Below are positions 45,584 through 55,261 of a DNA stretch of 64,000 nt, in pieces. Source of the DNA: Dyadobacter sp. LHD-138 (GTDB taxonomy: Bacteria; Bacteroidota; Bacteroidia; Cytophagales; Spirosomataceae); NCBI RefSeq assembly GCF_030929615.1, contig NZ_JAVFVU010000036.1:20592-84591 (forward strand). Direction: 5' to 3'. Each line of letters starts with the position of its first letter. Position 1 is the first letter of the stretch. The position numbers and the translations under genes are program-made. The notes under the pieces were generated by a model. It ran no database searches and was not told the origin of the DNA. It was given only the letters and a program-made list of their open reading frames with translations.

Positions 45584-46519
45584 TTACCCGATTATCTTTT
45601 TTAAATTCGTATAACAGGTTTGTACCGTGTCAAACGAAGGCGCCAGGTCGTACTCGACAAAGAAATATTTTAAACCGGCGATTTGCACAGCTTCAAAAAT
45701 TCGTTTAAATTCAACCACACCAGTCCCCACTTCTGTTATTGTCTGAAGATCTTTTTTGATATCCTTCACATGCCATAACGGGAAACGGCCGGGATGTTCT
45801 TTAAACAAGGCTACCGGATCTTTGCCAGCTTTGGTTGCCCAGGCCAGGTCAAGTTCCATTTTTACAAGATCCTTATCCGTTTGAGATAGAACCAGTTCAT
45901 AGGCTGTTTTTCCGCCTTCCACAGGGTCGAATTCCGTGGCGTGATTGTGGTAAGCAAAACCTATTCCGGCCTTTTTACTGGCTTCGCCGGTTTTTTGAAA
46001 CACTTCAATTGAATTTTTAACCTCGTCCTGCGTTCCCACCGGGGTGCTTGCACAAACCAGATAACTCAGCTGAGCTTCCGCCGCATCGTCAACGAGCTGC
46101 TGGTAGTTATCACGCAGGTTCATCATGGTCGGGATGGTGATCGGTTTTCCGTCCGATCCCACTGGTAATTTACGGCCTGGAGGTAATTTGAAAGGCGCTC
46201 CGAGCGCATGGTGTGCTCTCCATGTCATGCCCAGGTCTTCAACTACTTTTTTGAATTCCTTTGGCTTATAACCATAATAACCGCCGCGTGTACTGAACGC
46301 CGATTCGATTTCCTTGTATCCGATGGACGCAATTTTTTCAAGTGTTCCTTTCGGGTCATTGTTCATTTTTTCAAAAACAGTGAACAACTGGATACCCACG
46401 GACTTTTCCGCTGCAAATAAGTCTGTCAGGCCCGATGCTTTGGATAAGTAGGGCAGGGCCAAGCCACTGGCTGCAAGTGCGCCTGCTTTTTTCAAAAAAT
46501 GTCTTCTGTCGTTATTCAT
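45584..46519 (-). CDS. Exported sugar-phosphate isomerase/epimerase-like TIM-barrel protein
   Basis: A 311-residue protein with a twin-arginine-like signal (NNDRRHFLKKAGALAASGLA). The xylose-isomerase-like barrel is shown by GIQLFTVFEKM, SIGYKEIESAF, IGFAYHNHATEFD with the metal ligand region, MELDLAWATKAGKDP and FPLWHVKDIKKD, with a C-terminal FFVEYDLAPSFDT. Members isomerise or epimerise sugars with a divalent metal. It lies 36 nt downstream of the PQQ-dehydrogenase gene in the same direction, so the two are probably co-transcribed and act on related sugars or cyclitols outside the cytoplasm. Confidence 0.85.
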   Translation of the reverse strand: MNNDRRHFLKKAGALAASGLALPYLSKASGLTDLFAAEKSVGIQLFTVFEKMNNDPKGTLEKIASIGYKEIESAFSTRGGYYGYKPKEFKKVVEDLGMTWRAHHALGAPFKLPPGRKLPVGSDGKPITIPTMMNLRDNYQQLVDDAAEAQLSYLVCASTPVGTQDEVKNSIEVFQKTGEASKKAGIGFAYHNHATEFDPVEGGKTAYELVLSQTDKDLVKMELDLAWATKAGKDPVALFKEHPGRFPLWHVKDIKKDLQTITEVGTGVVEFKRIFEAVQIAGLKYFFVEYDLAPSFDTVQTCYTNLKKIIG

Positions 46520-46555
46520 ATAAAAAGAAATTAGAAGTTAAATCCTGATTGTTTG

Positions 46556-49405
46556 TTATTGCTGAAAAGTGACTTTTGAAAAAGATAACAAAGGCTGAAT
46601 TGCTTTGGCGTTCTCATTTCTGAACACAAAATAAATATCATGTTTGCCCTTTGTATCCTTGATTTTAACATGAACGGGCGGTCTGGCGAAAGGATTGAAA
46701 GGCTTGGCTGGTGTACCCGGCTTGGCGTTCTTTTTCTCACTTTCCATTTCTGCCATCACTTTGGCTATGTCAACTTCGGGTGCCATTTCCACTTTTTGTT
46801 CGCCGACGAGCATACCCGTCGGTGAGTCGAGCCTGATTTCGATGGTTCCGCCAACACTGCCTTCCCTTTTCTGTGCCGAGGCGTCGAATTCAAGTTTATC
46901 GATGCCCGATAAGTCTATGCCTTTAAATGCCAGATAACTGTTGTTAAAAGCAACCAGACTAAAACCTAAGCCGGCAACGCCTAACGCTTTTAATTCAGCA
47001 CCTTTAATCACGGGCGCTTCTGCGGCATAAATTTCCGGATTTCGTAAAACGGTCATTTCTTCCGATGTCTGTGCAGGAATGGTTTTGGCGCCGCTTACGG
47101 CTCTGTCGGTAAATGCTGCCCTGATTAACACCGATCCTTTTCCGTTATCGCCTTTTGGGATCTCAGGGGTGTAGGAGCCTTTTACCGGAAGCGTGCTCAG
47201 AGTTTTGTCAGTGCTGTTCAGAATGTATTTGACAATAACCTCTGCATCAGCCACAGGCAGGGCAGGGTGGGCCGCCATCGCTACTTCTCCCCAAACACCG
47301 GATCCGCCTTCCAGTACTTTTTTGACGAGTTTGTCCAGCGCTCCCGACCGGCCTTTGTATTTATTTGAAATGTCGGCGAAAGATGGTCCTACCGATTTTG
47401 TGTTTGGCTGATGACAAACCTTGCAGTCGCTTTTACGCATCAAAACCTGCGCAACAGCAAACTGCGTGGAAGCATCCACACTGCGCTGGCTTTGTACGAC
47501 TTCGGCGTAGTCAAAACCTTCGGACGTGTAATCCACGCTGACGGCAACCTGATCAGCCTTGATCTTTCCGTCCGCTAAACTGCCGCCTTCCTTATCGCTG
47601 ACACTGACTGCATAATCAATCGGTTTGCCGACGAAGAAAAAGGTACTGTTTCCGGCAAGATTTACAACCACTTTCGGGGGCTCATTTCCGGCTACAATTT
47701 TCAGGGATTGGTTATTGCTGGCTCCTTTCGAGTCGGTGACAGTCAAAGCAACGTTATAAACACCGGGTTTATCAAAAGAAACATTTGGGTTTGCTGCGGT
47801 TAAAGTCTTTGGCGTAGTACCTGCACCGGTAATTTTCCAGCTGTATTTTAAAGCATCCCCATCAAAATCTTTCGTGCCTTCCGACGATAATTTCGCCTGG
47901 AAAGGAACGGTGCCACCTTTTTTATCTGTCGAAACCTGAACGATCGGTTTGCGGTTTCCACCATTGTATTCAATCCTTATCAGACGCGAGTTATCACTTT
48001 TTCTGAACCAGTTACTACCATATTCCAGAATATACAAATCACCATCGGGACCGAATTTGATATCAATCGGTTGCACCGGATGATAACCTGGAAGCACTCT
48101 CTCCATCGATTCATAATCGCCGTTTTCCTTCATACTGATCGCCATAATCCAGCCGCGCGAAAAATCTGCTGCGATCCATTTATTTTCATAATATGCTGGC
48201 CACGGACGTTTGGGATTCGTAAAATCTGACTTATGATAAATCGGACCGCCGGTAGCACTTCTTGAACCTGAACCCACAAGCGGGAATTTTTCAGAAACTC
48301 CGTAAGGATAATAGATAAAATTGGGTGCCGTTGGAGGCAGCTCCTTTAAACCAGTATTGTTTGGCGAAGTATTGACAAGGTGTTCGGGGTCTTTTTTGGC
48401 AAGCGGTTTGTTCGCAGCGTAGTCATAAACAGGAAAAGCCTGATTGTCCGCCACAAACCACGGCCAGCCGAAATTCCCAGGTTTACGCGCCTGGTTCAAC
48501 TCATCATAACCTCTTGGTCCGATATCGGAATCTTCATTTGCATCCGGACCCACCTCACCCCAGTACACATAATTGGTCTTGCTGTCAATGGAAATGCGCC
48601 ACGGATTGCGGTGCCCCATCGAATAAATTTCAGGTCTGGTTCGGCGGTCGTCACCGCTAGGCGTTCCTTTTGGATAAAGGTTCCCTTCCGGAATGGTATA
48701 ACTTCCGTCTGCTTCGGGATGAATCCTTAATATTTTTCCTCTTAAATCATTGGTATTGCCCGCATGGCCCTGGTCATCCCAGCTGCTGCGTCCTTCCCGT
48801 TCGTCCGTTTGTGCGGCTTTTTGGTTTCCGGTGTTATTGCCAACCGTCAGAAAAAGGTTACCAGCTTTATCCCAGGTCATTCCGCCGCCGGTATGGCAGC
48901 AAACTTCGCGCTGGGTTTCTACTTCCAGAACGGTTTTTTTTGAGCTTTCAACCAGCTGTTCGTCCTTTATTTCCCAGCGGGCCAGTATATGTTTTTTTTC
49001 TGTGGGATGTGCGTAGTAAAGATAAATCCAGTGGTTTTTTTCATAGTTCGGGTCCATCGTAAACCCCATCAAACCCTCTTCGGCTTCTTTTACAACCCCG
49101 TCGGCACTGGTATATTTTGTGTTAACAGGAATGGTGGCAATAAGGTCTGTTGTTTTTGTAGCCGCATTGTATTTTTTCAGCGCGCCTTTTCTTTCAATGA
49201 TATACGCCGAACCGTCTCTGATGACTTCAAAAACCATCGGCTCATCCAGGTTATCGGCGATCACGACGGGTGTGAACCTGCTTTCATCGGGTTTAGGCGG
49301 ACTATCCTGCATCGTAAAGGAAGCCAGGCACGCCAGGCCGACCATCTTGATTGCAGTTTTGGTGAAATTTAAAATGTCAGGATAAATGGCGGATGGATCA
49401 ATCAT
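46556..49405 (-). CDS. PQQ-dependent sugar dehydrogenase-like protein with PKD and cytochrome c domains
   Basis: A 949-residue multidomain protein. Residues about 40-490 form a six-bladed glucose/sorbosone dehydrogenase-like propeller (EEGLMGFTMDPNYEKNHWIY, CCHTGGGMTW, RGKILRIHPEADG, MGHRNPWRIS, PDGDLYILEYGSNWF). A PKD-like domain follows (about 495-580, FDGDALKYSWKI). A c-type haem domain has CKVCH at 661-665 with a distal Met candidate further on (MAAHPALPV). The last 200 residues look like a carbohydrate-binding beta domain. The protein likely oxidises a sugar or polyol and passes electrons to its haem. Its start is uncertain; the first 30 residues are not a strong signal peptide. Confidence 0.87.
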   Translation of the reverse strand: MIDPSAIYPDILNFTKTAIKMVGLACLASFTMQDSPPKPDESRFTPVVIADNLDEPMVFEVIRDGSAYIIERKGALKKYNAATKTTDLIATIPVNTKYTSADGVVKEAEEGLMGFTMDPNYEKNHWIYLYYAHPTEKKHILARWEIKDEQLVESSKKTVLEVETQREVCCHTGGGMTWDKAGNLFLTVGNNTGNQKAAQTDEREGRSSWDDQGHAGNTNDLRGKILRIHPEADGSYTIPEGNLYPKGTPSGDDRRTRPEIYSMGHRNPWRISIDSKTNYVYWGEVGPDANEDSDIGPRGYDELNQARKPGNFGWPWFVADNQAFPVYDYAANKPLAKKDPEHLVNTSPNNTGLKELPPTAPNFIYYPYGVSEKFPLVGSGSRSATGGPIYHKSDFTNPKRPWPAYYENKWIAADFSRGWIMAISMKENGDYESMERVLPGYHPVQPIDIKFGPDGDLYILEYGSNWFRKSDNSRLIRIEYNGGNRKPIVQVSTDKKGGTVPFQAKLSSEGTKDFDGDALKYSWKITGAGTTPKTLTAANPNVSFDKPGVYNVALTVTDSKGASNNQSLKIVAGNEPPKVVVNLAGNSTFFFVGKPIDYAVSVSDKEGGSLADGKIKADQVAVSVDYTSEGFDYAEVVQSQRSVDASTQFAVAQVLMRKSDCKVCHQPNTKSVGPSFADISNKYKGRSGALDKLVKKVLEGGSGVWGEVAMAAHPALPVADAEVIVKYILNSTDKTLSTLPVKGSYTPEIPKGDNGKGSVLIRAAFTDRAVSGAKTIPAQTSEEMTVLRNPEIYAAEAPVIKGAELKALGVAGLGFSLVAFNNSYLAFKGIDLSGIDKLEFDASAQKREGSVGGTIEIRLDSPTGMLVGEQKVEMAPEVDIAKVMAEMESEKKNAKPGTPAKPFNPFARPPVHVKIKDTKGKHDIYFVFRNENAKAIQPLLSFSKVTFQQ

Positions 49406-49518
49406 ATAGTCAGGTTTATGGTAGTCTTGAAAATATAATAATATTTTAAGAAAAAATGGTCAATTGCGAAGTGGTGCCGGACCCGAAAATCCGACACCCT
49501 TCTTTCCATCCATCAGTA

Positions 49519-52461
49519 TTAAAATTCGAAAGCCAATGATAGCCACAAGCTTCTTGGAAGCAAGGCTCTGCCTGGCATCATTGTGCCTTTTTCAACAGCG
49601 GAGAAATTGCGGAACTGATCACCGCGCACATCACCTTCTGTTAGTACTCTTGCATTGAGCAGGTTGTCTACCCAAAATCTGGCATTCAGATTTTTAGTGA
49701 AACTATAACCCACGCCGCCTTTCATCAAAGCATAAGCGGGTAATTTGTAGCTGTTACTTGGAGCCGTGAACCGGCTGCCGATGTAACTTCCCGCCAGATA
49801 AATGTTGAATTTCTTGTAATCATACGTTGCTGACAATTCCGTATTCAACACAGGAACGCGTTCTGTTCTTTTTCCTGTGAAACTGTATGTCGTATCGCCC
49901 AGAATCGCCACGATCGCCGAGTTTGTATTGGTGCTTGCAGAATAATCCGTGTATTTCGAATCTTGAACTGTACCCGTTAAACGTAAGTTCAGTGACTTAG
50001 TAACTTTATAGGATGCTTCAAATTCTGCGCTGTACGTTCTTGTCGATCCAAATGCCAGTAAGACTTGATTTCCCGAAGAAACCGTTGGCACGGTGATGGA
50101 CAAAGAAACGTTTTTGATAGCCGAATAACTGGCTGATGCAAAAAGAGAGAAATCGTTTTTAGCATATTTAAAACCAATTTCACCTAAGTAAACCGGACGT
50201 TTCTTGATTTTTTCTGGGTTATAAGCCGTTGCATTGTAATCGGCGATATTGGGTGCGTTGTAAGCTCTTGTTGCTCTGGCGAATAAAGCTGCCGCATTGT
50301 TAATCTTGAAGTTTAAACCCGCCGTAGCTGCCCAGTTTGTAACGTTTTCAGAATATTTGGTATAGTCAGCAATCACCAAAGTAGAAGCTTTTGTGTAGTC
50401 CGGTGTACCGTCGGCTTTGTATGCATAAAACGGTCTTTTGCCATCCACATTCTGGTTATCGATACGCGCGCCCAAATCCAGTCTCCACTGCGAATTCAAA
50501 GTAATTTCGTCAGAAGCATAAGCAGATAATGTTCTTGAATCACCGATTACCGTTGCCAGTGTCAGCGGCGTGATTTGCGCAGCCGTTGGCGAGGTAATCA
50601 GTCTTCTTGGCTTTTCCTTGAATTCCTGCAAATAAGAGAAGTTATAGTTCGGTCCGTCGTTACGGTTATATTGATGAATTCCTGCACCGATTAAAAAACT
50701 ATGATTGCCAAAAGTCTTTTTCAGGTCAAGATAATTCACAATCTGAATATCTTTTAATTTCTGCGTCACGCCTGTCACATTCACAAGTCTGTCACCGGAT
50801 TTCAGGGAAGCCGCGGTTCCATCCAGGTAATAATATTGCGTAGTGCCGTTATAGGCAACGTTGTTTGCAGGAATCCCAGCAGTAACGTTCATGTTGGTGT
50901 GCTGATAGCGGAAATTATTATTGATTTCCCAGCCTTGATCTGTCGTGTAATTAAACTGAAAACCGCCGGCACCCTGTTTGGTATGTATCCCGTCAGACAT
51001 ATCGTAATTTCTGGTCACGCCGTCTGCTGCAGTGTAGCTGAATTTCGTATCAATCGTTGCCAGAGACTGGCTTACCATATCAAAAGAACTGGTTTTCGTA
51101 GGTTTTCCGGTGCCGTCGTATGGGTAAAAACTTGTCAGCATCCATTGCACCTTATCGTTCAGGTATTTTCCGTAGACACGTACAAATCCTTTCTGATTTT
51201 TAAAGTTGTAAGTCATGTTACCTTTCAACTGTCCACCCTGATTGGCCGTGTAACCTGGTGAAACAATTCCTTTATCGGTACGGTAAAAACCACCGATGTT
51301 GTAACGGATATTGCTGTTTACTTTTCCGCCTATGTTACCATCCAGACGGTAAAGTCCTTGTGACAAACCCGTTGTAGCTTTAAACTTGCCATATGTTTTT
51401 TCAGCGCCGGTGTAGCTCAGGTTATTGATTACGGCACCAGGCGTATTGGCCATCACGATCGACGCGTTACCACCTCTTACCGCTTCAATGTTTCTGATCG
51501 TAAGATCCGTTTTATAATATTGGTCAACGGAAGGAAGTGAATTATAACCAGTAGGTAAAACCGGCAATCCGTCCTCCATGATACCCAGGAAAATATAACC
51601 TCCCTGCTGCGGAAAACCACGTACCCATACGTTACCAGGGCCGTCGCCGCCTGTACTTTCAACCGTTAATCCGGGAATTGCTTTAAGTAGATCTGTGCTA
51701 TTTAATGGTGCTCTGGTTTGAATGTCCTTATTATTGATCGTGGTGATGGCCACGCTGCTTTCGATTTTCTTTTTCGGGTTTCCGCCTGTCACCACAATTT
51801 CCTGCAATTGAAGGATATCGTCTTTTAGATCGATATCAATCTGCAAATCGCCGCCGATCACCTGAATTTCTTTTTTTACAGCCGTGAAACCGATGCTGCT
51901 TACGGAAAGCGTATAAGTGCCTTCGGGAATGTCAACAAAAGAGAAAGCGCCGTTCATATCCGTCACGACGCCATTGCTTTTGTAGTTCAACAGCACGGTC
52001 ACGCCACCCAGTGTTTCTCCTTTGCTGTCCTTTATTTTACCTGAAACCGTATAGTTTGGCGCCTTACTTTTCATCCCGTTCAGAGATTGCGCCCCTTCCT
52101 TTGACGTGCGGCTGATGATGATCAGGTTATCCGTCACACGGTAAGTAAGTTCAAGTGGTTTCAGGGCTTCGTCCAATACTTTGTACAAAGGCTGCTGATT
52201 AACTTTCAGATTTATTTTACGATCTCCTCTGATGATTTTTGTACTGAATACAAATTTTCCGTTGATCTGTTTTTCAATACTTTGTAATATCGTTTCCACC
52301 TCTTTGTTTTCGGCATTAAGGCTGATTTTTCTGCTTAGTAATGTCTGGGCGTTTCCTTCCGTCGCATTGGCATTACCCAAAGCCCAGATGGCAATTATTA
52401 ACTGATAGAGCGAGATACGCATGGCTCTTAGAATTACTTGAAAATTACACGCTTCTTTCAT
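49519..52461 (-). CDS. STN-domain TonB-dependent receptor of FecA type
   Basis: A 980-residue receptor read from ATG 52461 (MKEACNFQVILRAMRISLYQ, a typical start in this group); the longer frame to 52590 adds 43 unlikely residues. After the signal comes a secretin/TonB short N-terminal signalling domain (about 40-110, KFVFSTKIIRG and YRVTDNLIIISR), then a carboxypeptidase-regulatory-like domain (TVSGKIKDSKGETLGG), the plug (LLKAIPGLTVESTGGDGPGN) and a barrel ending LWLSLAFEF. The STN domain talks to the FecR-like anti-sigma factor encoded upstream. Its ligand may be a sugar-linked compound or siderophore. Confidence 0.92.
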   Translation of the reverse strand: MKEACNFQVILRAMRISLYQLIIAIWALGNANATEGNAQTLLSRKISLNAENKEVETILQSIEKQINGKFVFSTKIIRGDRKINLKVNQQPLYKVLDEALKPLELTYRVTDNLIIISRTSKEGAQSLNGMKSKAPNYTVSGKIKDSKGETLGGVTVLLNYKSNGVVTDMNGAFSFVDIPEGTYTLSVSSIGFTAVKKEIQVIGGDLQIDIDLKDDILQLQEIVVTGGNPKKKIESSVAITTINNKDIQTRAPLNSTDLLKAIPGLTVESTGGDGPGNVWVRGFPQQGGYIFLGIMEDGLPVLPTGYNSLPSVDQYYKTDLTIRNIEAVRGGNASIVMANTPGAVINNLSYTGAEKTYGKFKATTGLSQGLYRLDGNIGGKVNSNIRYNIGGFYRTDKGIVSPGYTANQGGQLKGNMTYNFKNQKGFVRVYGKYLNDKVQWMLTSFYPYDGTGKPTKTSSFDMVSQSLATIDTKFSYTAADGVTRNYDMSDGIHTKQGAGGFQFNYTTDQGWEINNNFRYQHTNMNVTAGIPANNVAYNGTTQYYYLDGTAASLKSGDRLVNVTGVTQKLKDIQIVNYLDLKKTFGNHSFLIGAGIHQYNRNDGPNYNFSYLQEFKEKPRRLITSPTAAQITPLTLATVIGDSRTLSAYASDEITLNSQWRLDLGARIDNQNVDGKRPFYAYKADGTPDYTKASTLVIADYTKYSENVTNWAATAGLNFKINNAAALFARATRAYNAPNIADYNATAYNPEKIKKRPVYLGEIGFKYAKNDFSLFASASYSAIKNVSLSITVPTVSSGNQVLLAFGSTRTYSAEFEASYKVTKSLNLRLTGTVQDSKYTDYSASTNTNSAIVAILGDTTYSFTGKRTERVPVLNTELSATYDYKKFNIYLAGSYIGSRFTAPSNSYKLPAYALMKGGVGYSFTKNLNARFWVDNLLNARVLTEGDVRGDQFRNFSAVEKGTMMPGRALLPRSLWLSLAFEF

Positions 52462-52662
52462 ACATTTGAATGTTTTATTGAGGTTAGATTTGGTAAAACG
52501 GTCCCCTGCATCCTTTTTGCGAAGGATGTCTTGTTGGTTCCGAAAGCAACTTGGGGGATTCATGAGGGTCGGAGATGTTGGTAGCATCATCCGACTCTTT
52601 TTTTTAACTGTACTTTGTTTTTTACATAAATGTTGAGATAGGGTTAAAAGAATTTTTTTAGC

Positions 52663-53787
52663 TTAATTTTTGCAACCTTTACTATATACGATGATCTGTC
52701 CGTCGAGCATTTCATAGCGGGCTTCGATCACTTCGCAGATTATATCAAGCTTTTGAAACAGCGACTGGCGGGTCAGTGAAGCCGTTACCGGGCAGTCGCG
52801 GAGAAGGTCTTTGTCGAAAATAATATCTACCTGATAAGCATCTTCCAGATCATCCAAAACCTGGGAAGCCGGTGCATTCACGAAATCAAAAGTGGCAGCG
52901 TCATCACCATCAACCACCTCAGGCGTGTCACGGATGGTTTTTGACATATTCGTTGTTTCCCGTTCGTAAACCATCTTTTGATTCGCAGTAAGGACCATAC
53001 CTTTGGATTTAAGTACTTTCTGGTCTTTGGTTTCGGTAAAATCTTTTTGCCTGAACACAGAAACTTTACCTTCCTTCACTTCAACGGTTGTTTTCAAAGC
53101 CGCGTCTTTGGCGTTGATCGTAAAACTTGTTCCCAAAACTTTGGTAACCAATTCATTGGCATACACCAGGAAAGGTCTTTTCGGATCTTTGGAAACTTCG
53201 AAAGACGCCTCGCCCGACAGATAGACTTCACGCTTTTCAACGAGGAATTTTTCAGGAAAACTGATCTTCGAATGTGGAAACATCGTTACCTTACTGCCAT
53301 CCGACAGGGTGATGATCTTATTCGTTTTTGTTTCGTTTTCTTCTTCGTGTAATGGTTTTCCGGCTGTAAGTCTTTCGTAATTGCTGTCGCTGATACGGTT
53401 ACGCTGATAAACCCAGCCCAGACTCAACATCATCACAACGGTTGCCGCTGCCCAGAAAACGGAGCTTCTGCTGAAAATATTCCGTGTGGAAGCAAGGCTT
53501 TTCGTTTCGGGAACTGCTGCGAAAGCCGTTTCCTTTTCACTGCGGACCTTACTTAACAACTCCTGAATCTCGAAATCGATTTCACTCTCGTCCAGGTGCG
53601 TTTCGTAATGCACGTAAACACTTTCCAGCAAAGCCTGCGCCCGGGCAATCTCCTGCTTCTGGGCAGGGTTATGGATCAGGTAGTTTTCCCAGAAAGTATT
53701 GTCGGCGTCACGTTTGTATCGTACCCAATTTTGAAACCGGGCGTCTAATACAAAATCTTCAAGGCTATATTCTTGGTATTGATTCAT
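52663..53787 (-). CDS. FecR-family anti-sigma factor
   Basis: A 374-residue protein. The N-terminal cytoplasmic part binds the sigma factor; one membrane span lies at about 109-126 (FWAAATVVMMLSLGWVYQ). The periplasmic FecR domain is shown by ITLSDGSKVTMFPHSKISF, VYLSGEASFEVSKDPKRPF and VLGTSFTINAKD; the last 80 residues are a DUF4974-like domain (FVNAPASQVLDDLEDAYQVD). It transmits the ligand-bound state of the receptor's STN domain to the sigma factor. It sits between the receptor and sigma genes, all in one direction. Confidence 0.93.
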   Translation of the reverse strand: MNQYQEYSLEDFVLDARFQNWVRYKRDADNTFWENYLIHNPAQKQEIARAQALLESVYVHYETHLDESEIDFEIQELLSKVRSEKETAFAAVPETKSLASTRNIFSRSSVFWAAATVVMMLSLGWVYQRNRISDSNYERLTAGKPLHEEENETKTNKIITLSDGSKVTMFPHSKISFPEKFLVEKREVYLSGEASFEVSKDPKRPFLVYANELVTKVLGTSFTINAKDAALKTTVEVKEGKVSVFRQKDFTETKDQKVLKSKGMVLTANQKMVYERETTNMSKTIRDTPEVVDGDDAATFDFVNAPASQVLDDLEDAYQVDIIFDKDLLRDCPVTASLTRQSLFQKLDIICEVIEARYEMLDGQIIVYSKGCKN

Positions 53788-53897
53788 GTTATTGTTGGCT
53801 TCTACTTATACATAGGCAGCGGTTAACATGAAATAATCAAAATATTTCACTTTTTTTTGAAAAAACTTCGAAAAGGTGTTTTTCGGGGAACGACGGG

Positions 53898-54458
53898 CTA
53901 TAATTTGTCTTTCAGTTCCTGAATGGTGCGGTACAATAAATTGGCAACAGATTGCTTTGAAATGGACATCACCTGTGCAATGGATTCGTTGTCGAGGTTT
54001 TCGAAAAAGCGGAGATAAATAATTTCCTGCTGGCGTTTGGTCAGCAGGTTAATCTGCTGGTTCAGCATTTTCAGCATCGCTTCATTCGTTTCAATTTCGA
54101 TAATTTGCTGCTCAATGGAGTTTTCACCCAGATTCTCTGATTCAAAATCCATATCGTCTTCATCCGAAAGCCATGGTTGTTTCAGGCTTTCGCGGTGGAT
54201 TTTCCTGCGTAATGATTTCAGAAGATAAAATTTCACAAAACCGGTGTCGCCGATCGTTTCTCTTTTTGCCCACAATTCGAGAAACAAATCCTGAATGCAA
54301 TCCTTGACAAATTCGCGGTCTCTGGAAAATTTTACGCCATAACTAAACAGACTGCGGTAGTACTGTCGTGCAATTTTTCCAAAGGCGATATCATCCCCTG
54401 CACGAAAAGCATTCCATAGTTCAGATTCGTCTGTATTTAGGTCAGTAGGGCTGGGCAT
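53898..54458 (-). CDS. ECF RNA polymerase sigma factor (FecI-like)
   Basis: A 186-residue sigma-70 family factor. Region 2 is shown by AFRAGDDIAFGKIARQYYRSLF and FVKDCIQDLFLELWAKRE; region 4 by LTKRQQEIIYLRFFENLDNESIAQVMSISKQSV. It directs transcription of the downstream receptor genes after release by the FecR-like protein. It is the first gene of the set and is divergent from the copper island. Confidence 0.94.
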   Translation of the reverse strand: MPSPTDLNTDESELWNAFRAGDDIAFGKIARQYYRSLFSYGVKFSRDREFVKDCIQDLFLELWAKRETIGDTGFVKFYLLKSLRRKIHRESLKQPWLSDEDDMDFESENLGENSIEQQIIEIETNEAMLKMLNQQINLLTKRQQEIIYLRFFENLDNESIAQVMSISKQSVANLLYRTIQELKDKL

Positions 54459-54677
54459 TTAAATTCTTGAGAGCGATGCGAGTTCGATAAAAGGGATGCA
54501 ATCCTACGATTTTTTATATAAAACTACAATATTATTTTATCTTATTCTGATATAAACCGCTCATTTGCCGGTGTAGCTGTTGATTTTTGCGGTAAATAAT
54601 TTGGTATAAATCGTTTTCTGCGGGACCCGGAATTACAAATAACAAGGCTTGGAAGGCGGTCGTGAAGGTTTCTTGTC

Positions 54678-54685
54678 TATATTTG
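54678..54685 (+). promoter_or_regulatory. Candidate -7 element for the copper island
   Basis: TATATTTG fits TAnnTTTG and lies 45 nt before the first gene of the island. A -33 element is poor (TTGG at 54649-54652, 25-nt spacer), which may mean an activator is needed. Confidence 0.4.
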
Positions 54686-54730
54686 TAACCTCTGAAAAAA
54701 GGTAAAGATTCTTATCTCGCTGATTAACAA

Positions 54731-55123
54731 TTGAAAAATCCCAAAAAACAATGGATTGCGTTAAGCTTGCTTACGCTGATGCTTGTAAAAGCGTGGGTGC
54801 TTCCGTTGTTATACCTGGATTTTGAGATCCGCCGCGACTACATTATTGCCAATTTGTGCGTAAACCGTGACAAGCCGATGATGCATTGCGACGGGAAGTG
54901 TTACCTCGCCAAACGCATTGCCGAAGCCAAGGAAAAAGAAGCGCGGCAGGCTGAGAACGACTATTTGTCTCATCTTTTATATCAGGTAATGGATAGCAGT
55001 CAGGCTGTTTATTCAGCACCGCCGGTCACTTTTGAAGTGCGGATGCCTGTCAATTACCAATACAAATCTCCTTTTGCAGCGCGTAATGCTGTGGCCGATA
55101 TTTTCCATCCGCCTCTGGTTTAA
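54731..55123 (+). CDS. Small membrane protein with C-x9-C-x3-C (GKCYL) motif, copy 1
   Basis: A 130-residue protein from a TTG start, since no ATG exists before the hydrophobic N-terminus (ALSLLTLMLVKAWVLPLLYL). After it comes a conserved segment RRDYIIANLC...MHCDGKCYLAKR with cysteines 43, 53 and 57. A second copy at 60321 keeps the same spacing (C39, C49, C53). No named family is recognised, though small proteins with CxGKCYL occur near copper-related genes in Bacteroidota as far as I recall. The cysteines look suited to bind a metal at the membrane. It opens the copper island. Confidence 0.75.
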   Translation: MKNPKKQWIALSLLTLMLVKAWVLPLLYLDFEIRRDYIIANLCVNRDKPMMHCDGKCYLAKRIAEAKEKEARQAENDYLSHLLYQVMDSSQAVYSAPPVTFEVRMPVNYQYKSPFAARNAVADIFHPPLV

Positions 55124-55261
55124 CTGATTTCTTTTAAGGGTATTTACGACTTTCATTTTGCCGACAAAGCAGATTGATTGCAAGGATTTTTCCGTTCGAA
55201 CCGTACGGAAAACGGAATTCGTATGTACCTGTTTTTGAATTTTCAGTTTAAACAAGATTGT

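Noticed and set aside
41482..52461. SusC/SusD polysaccharide-utilisation loci
   Set aside because: Receptors are present but no SusD-like lipoprotein or glycoside hydrolase is adjacent to any of them.
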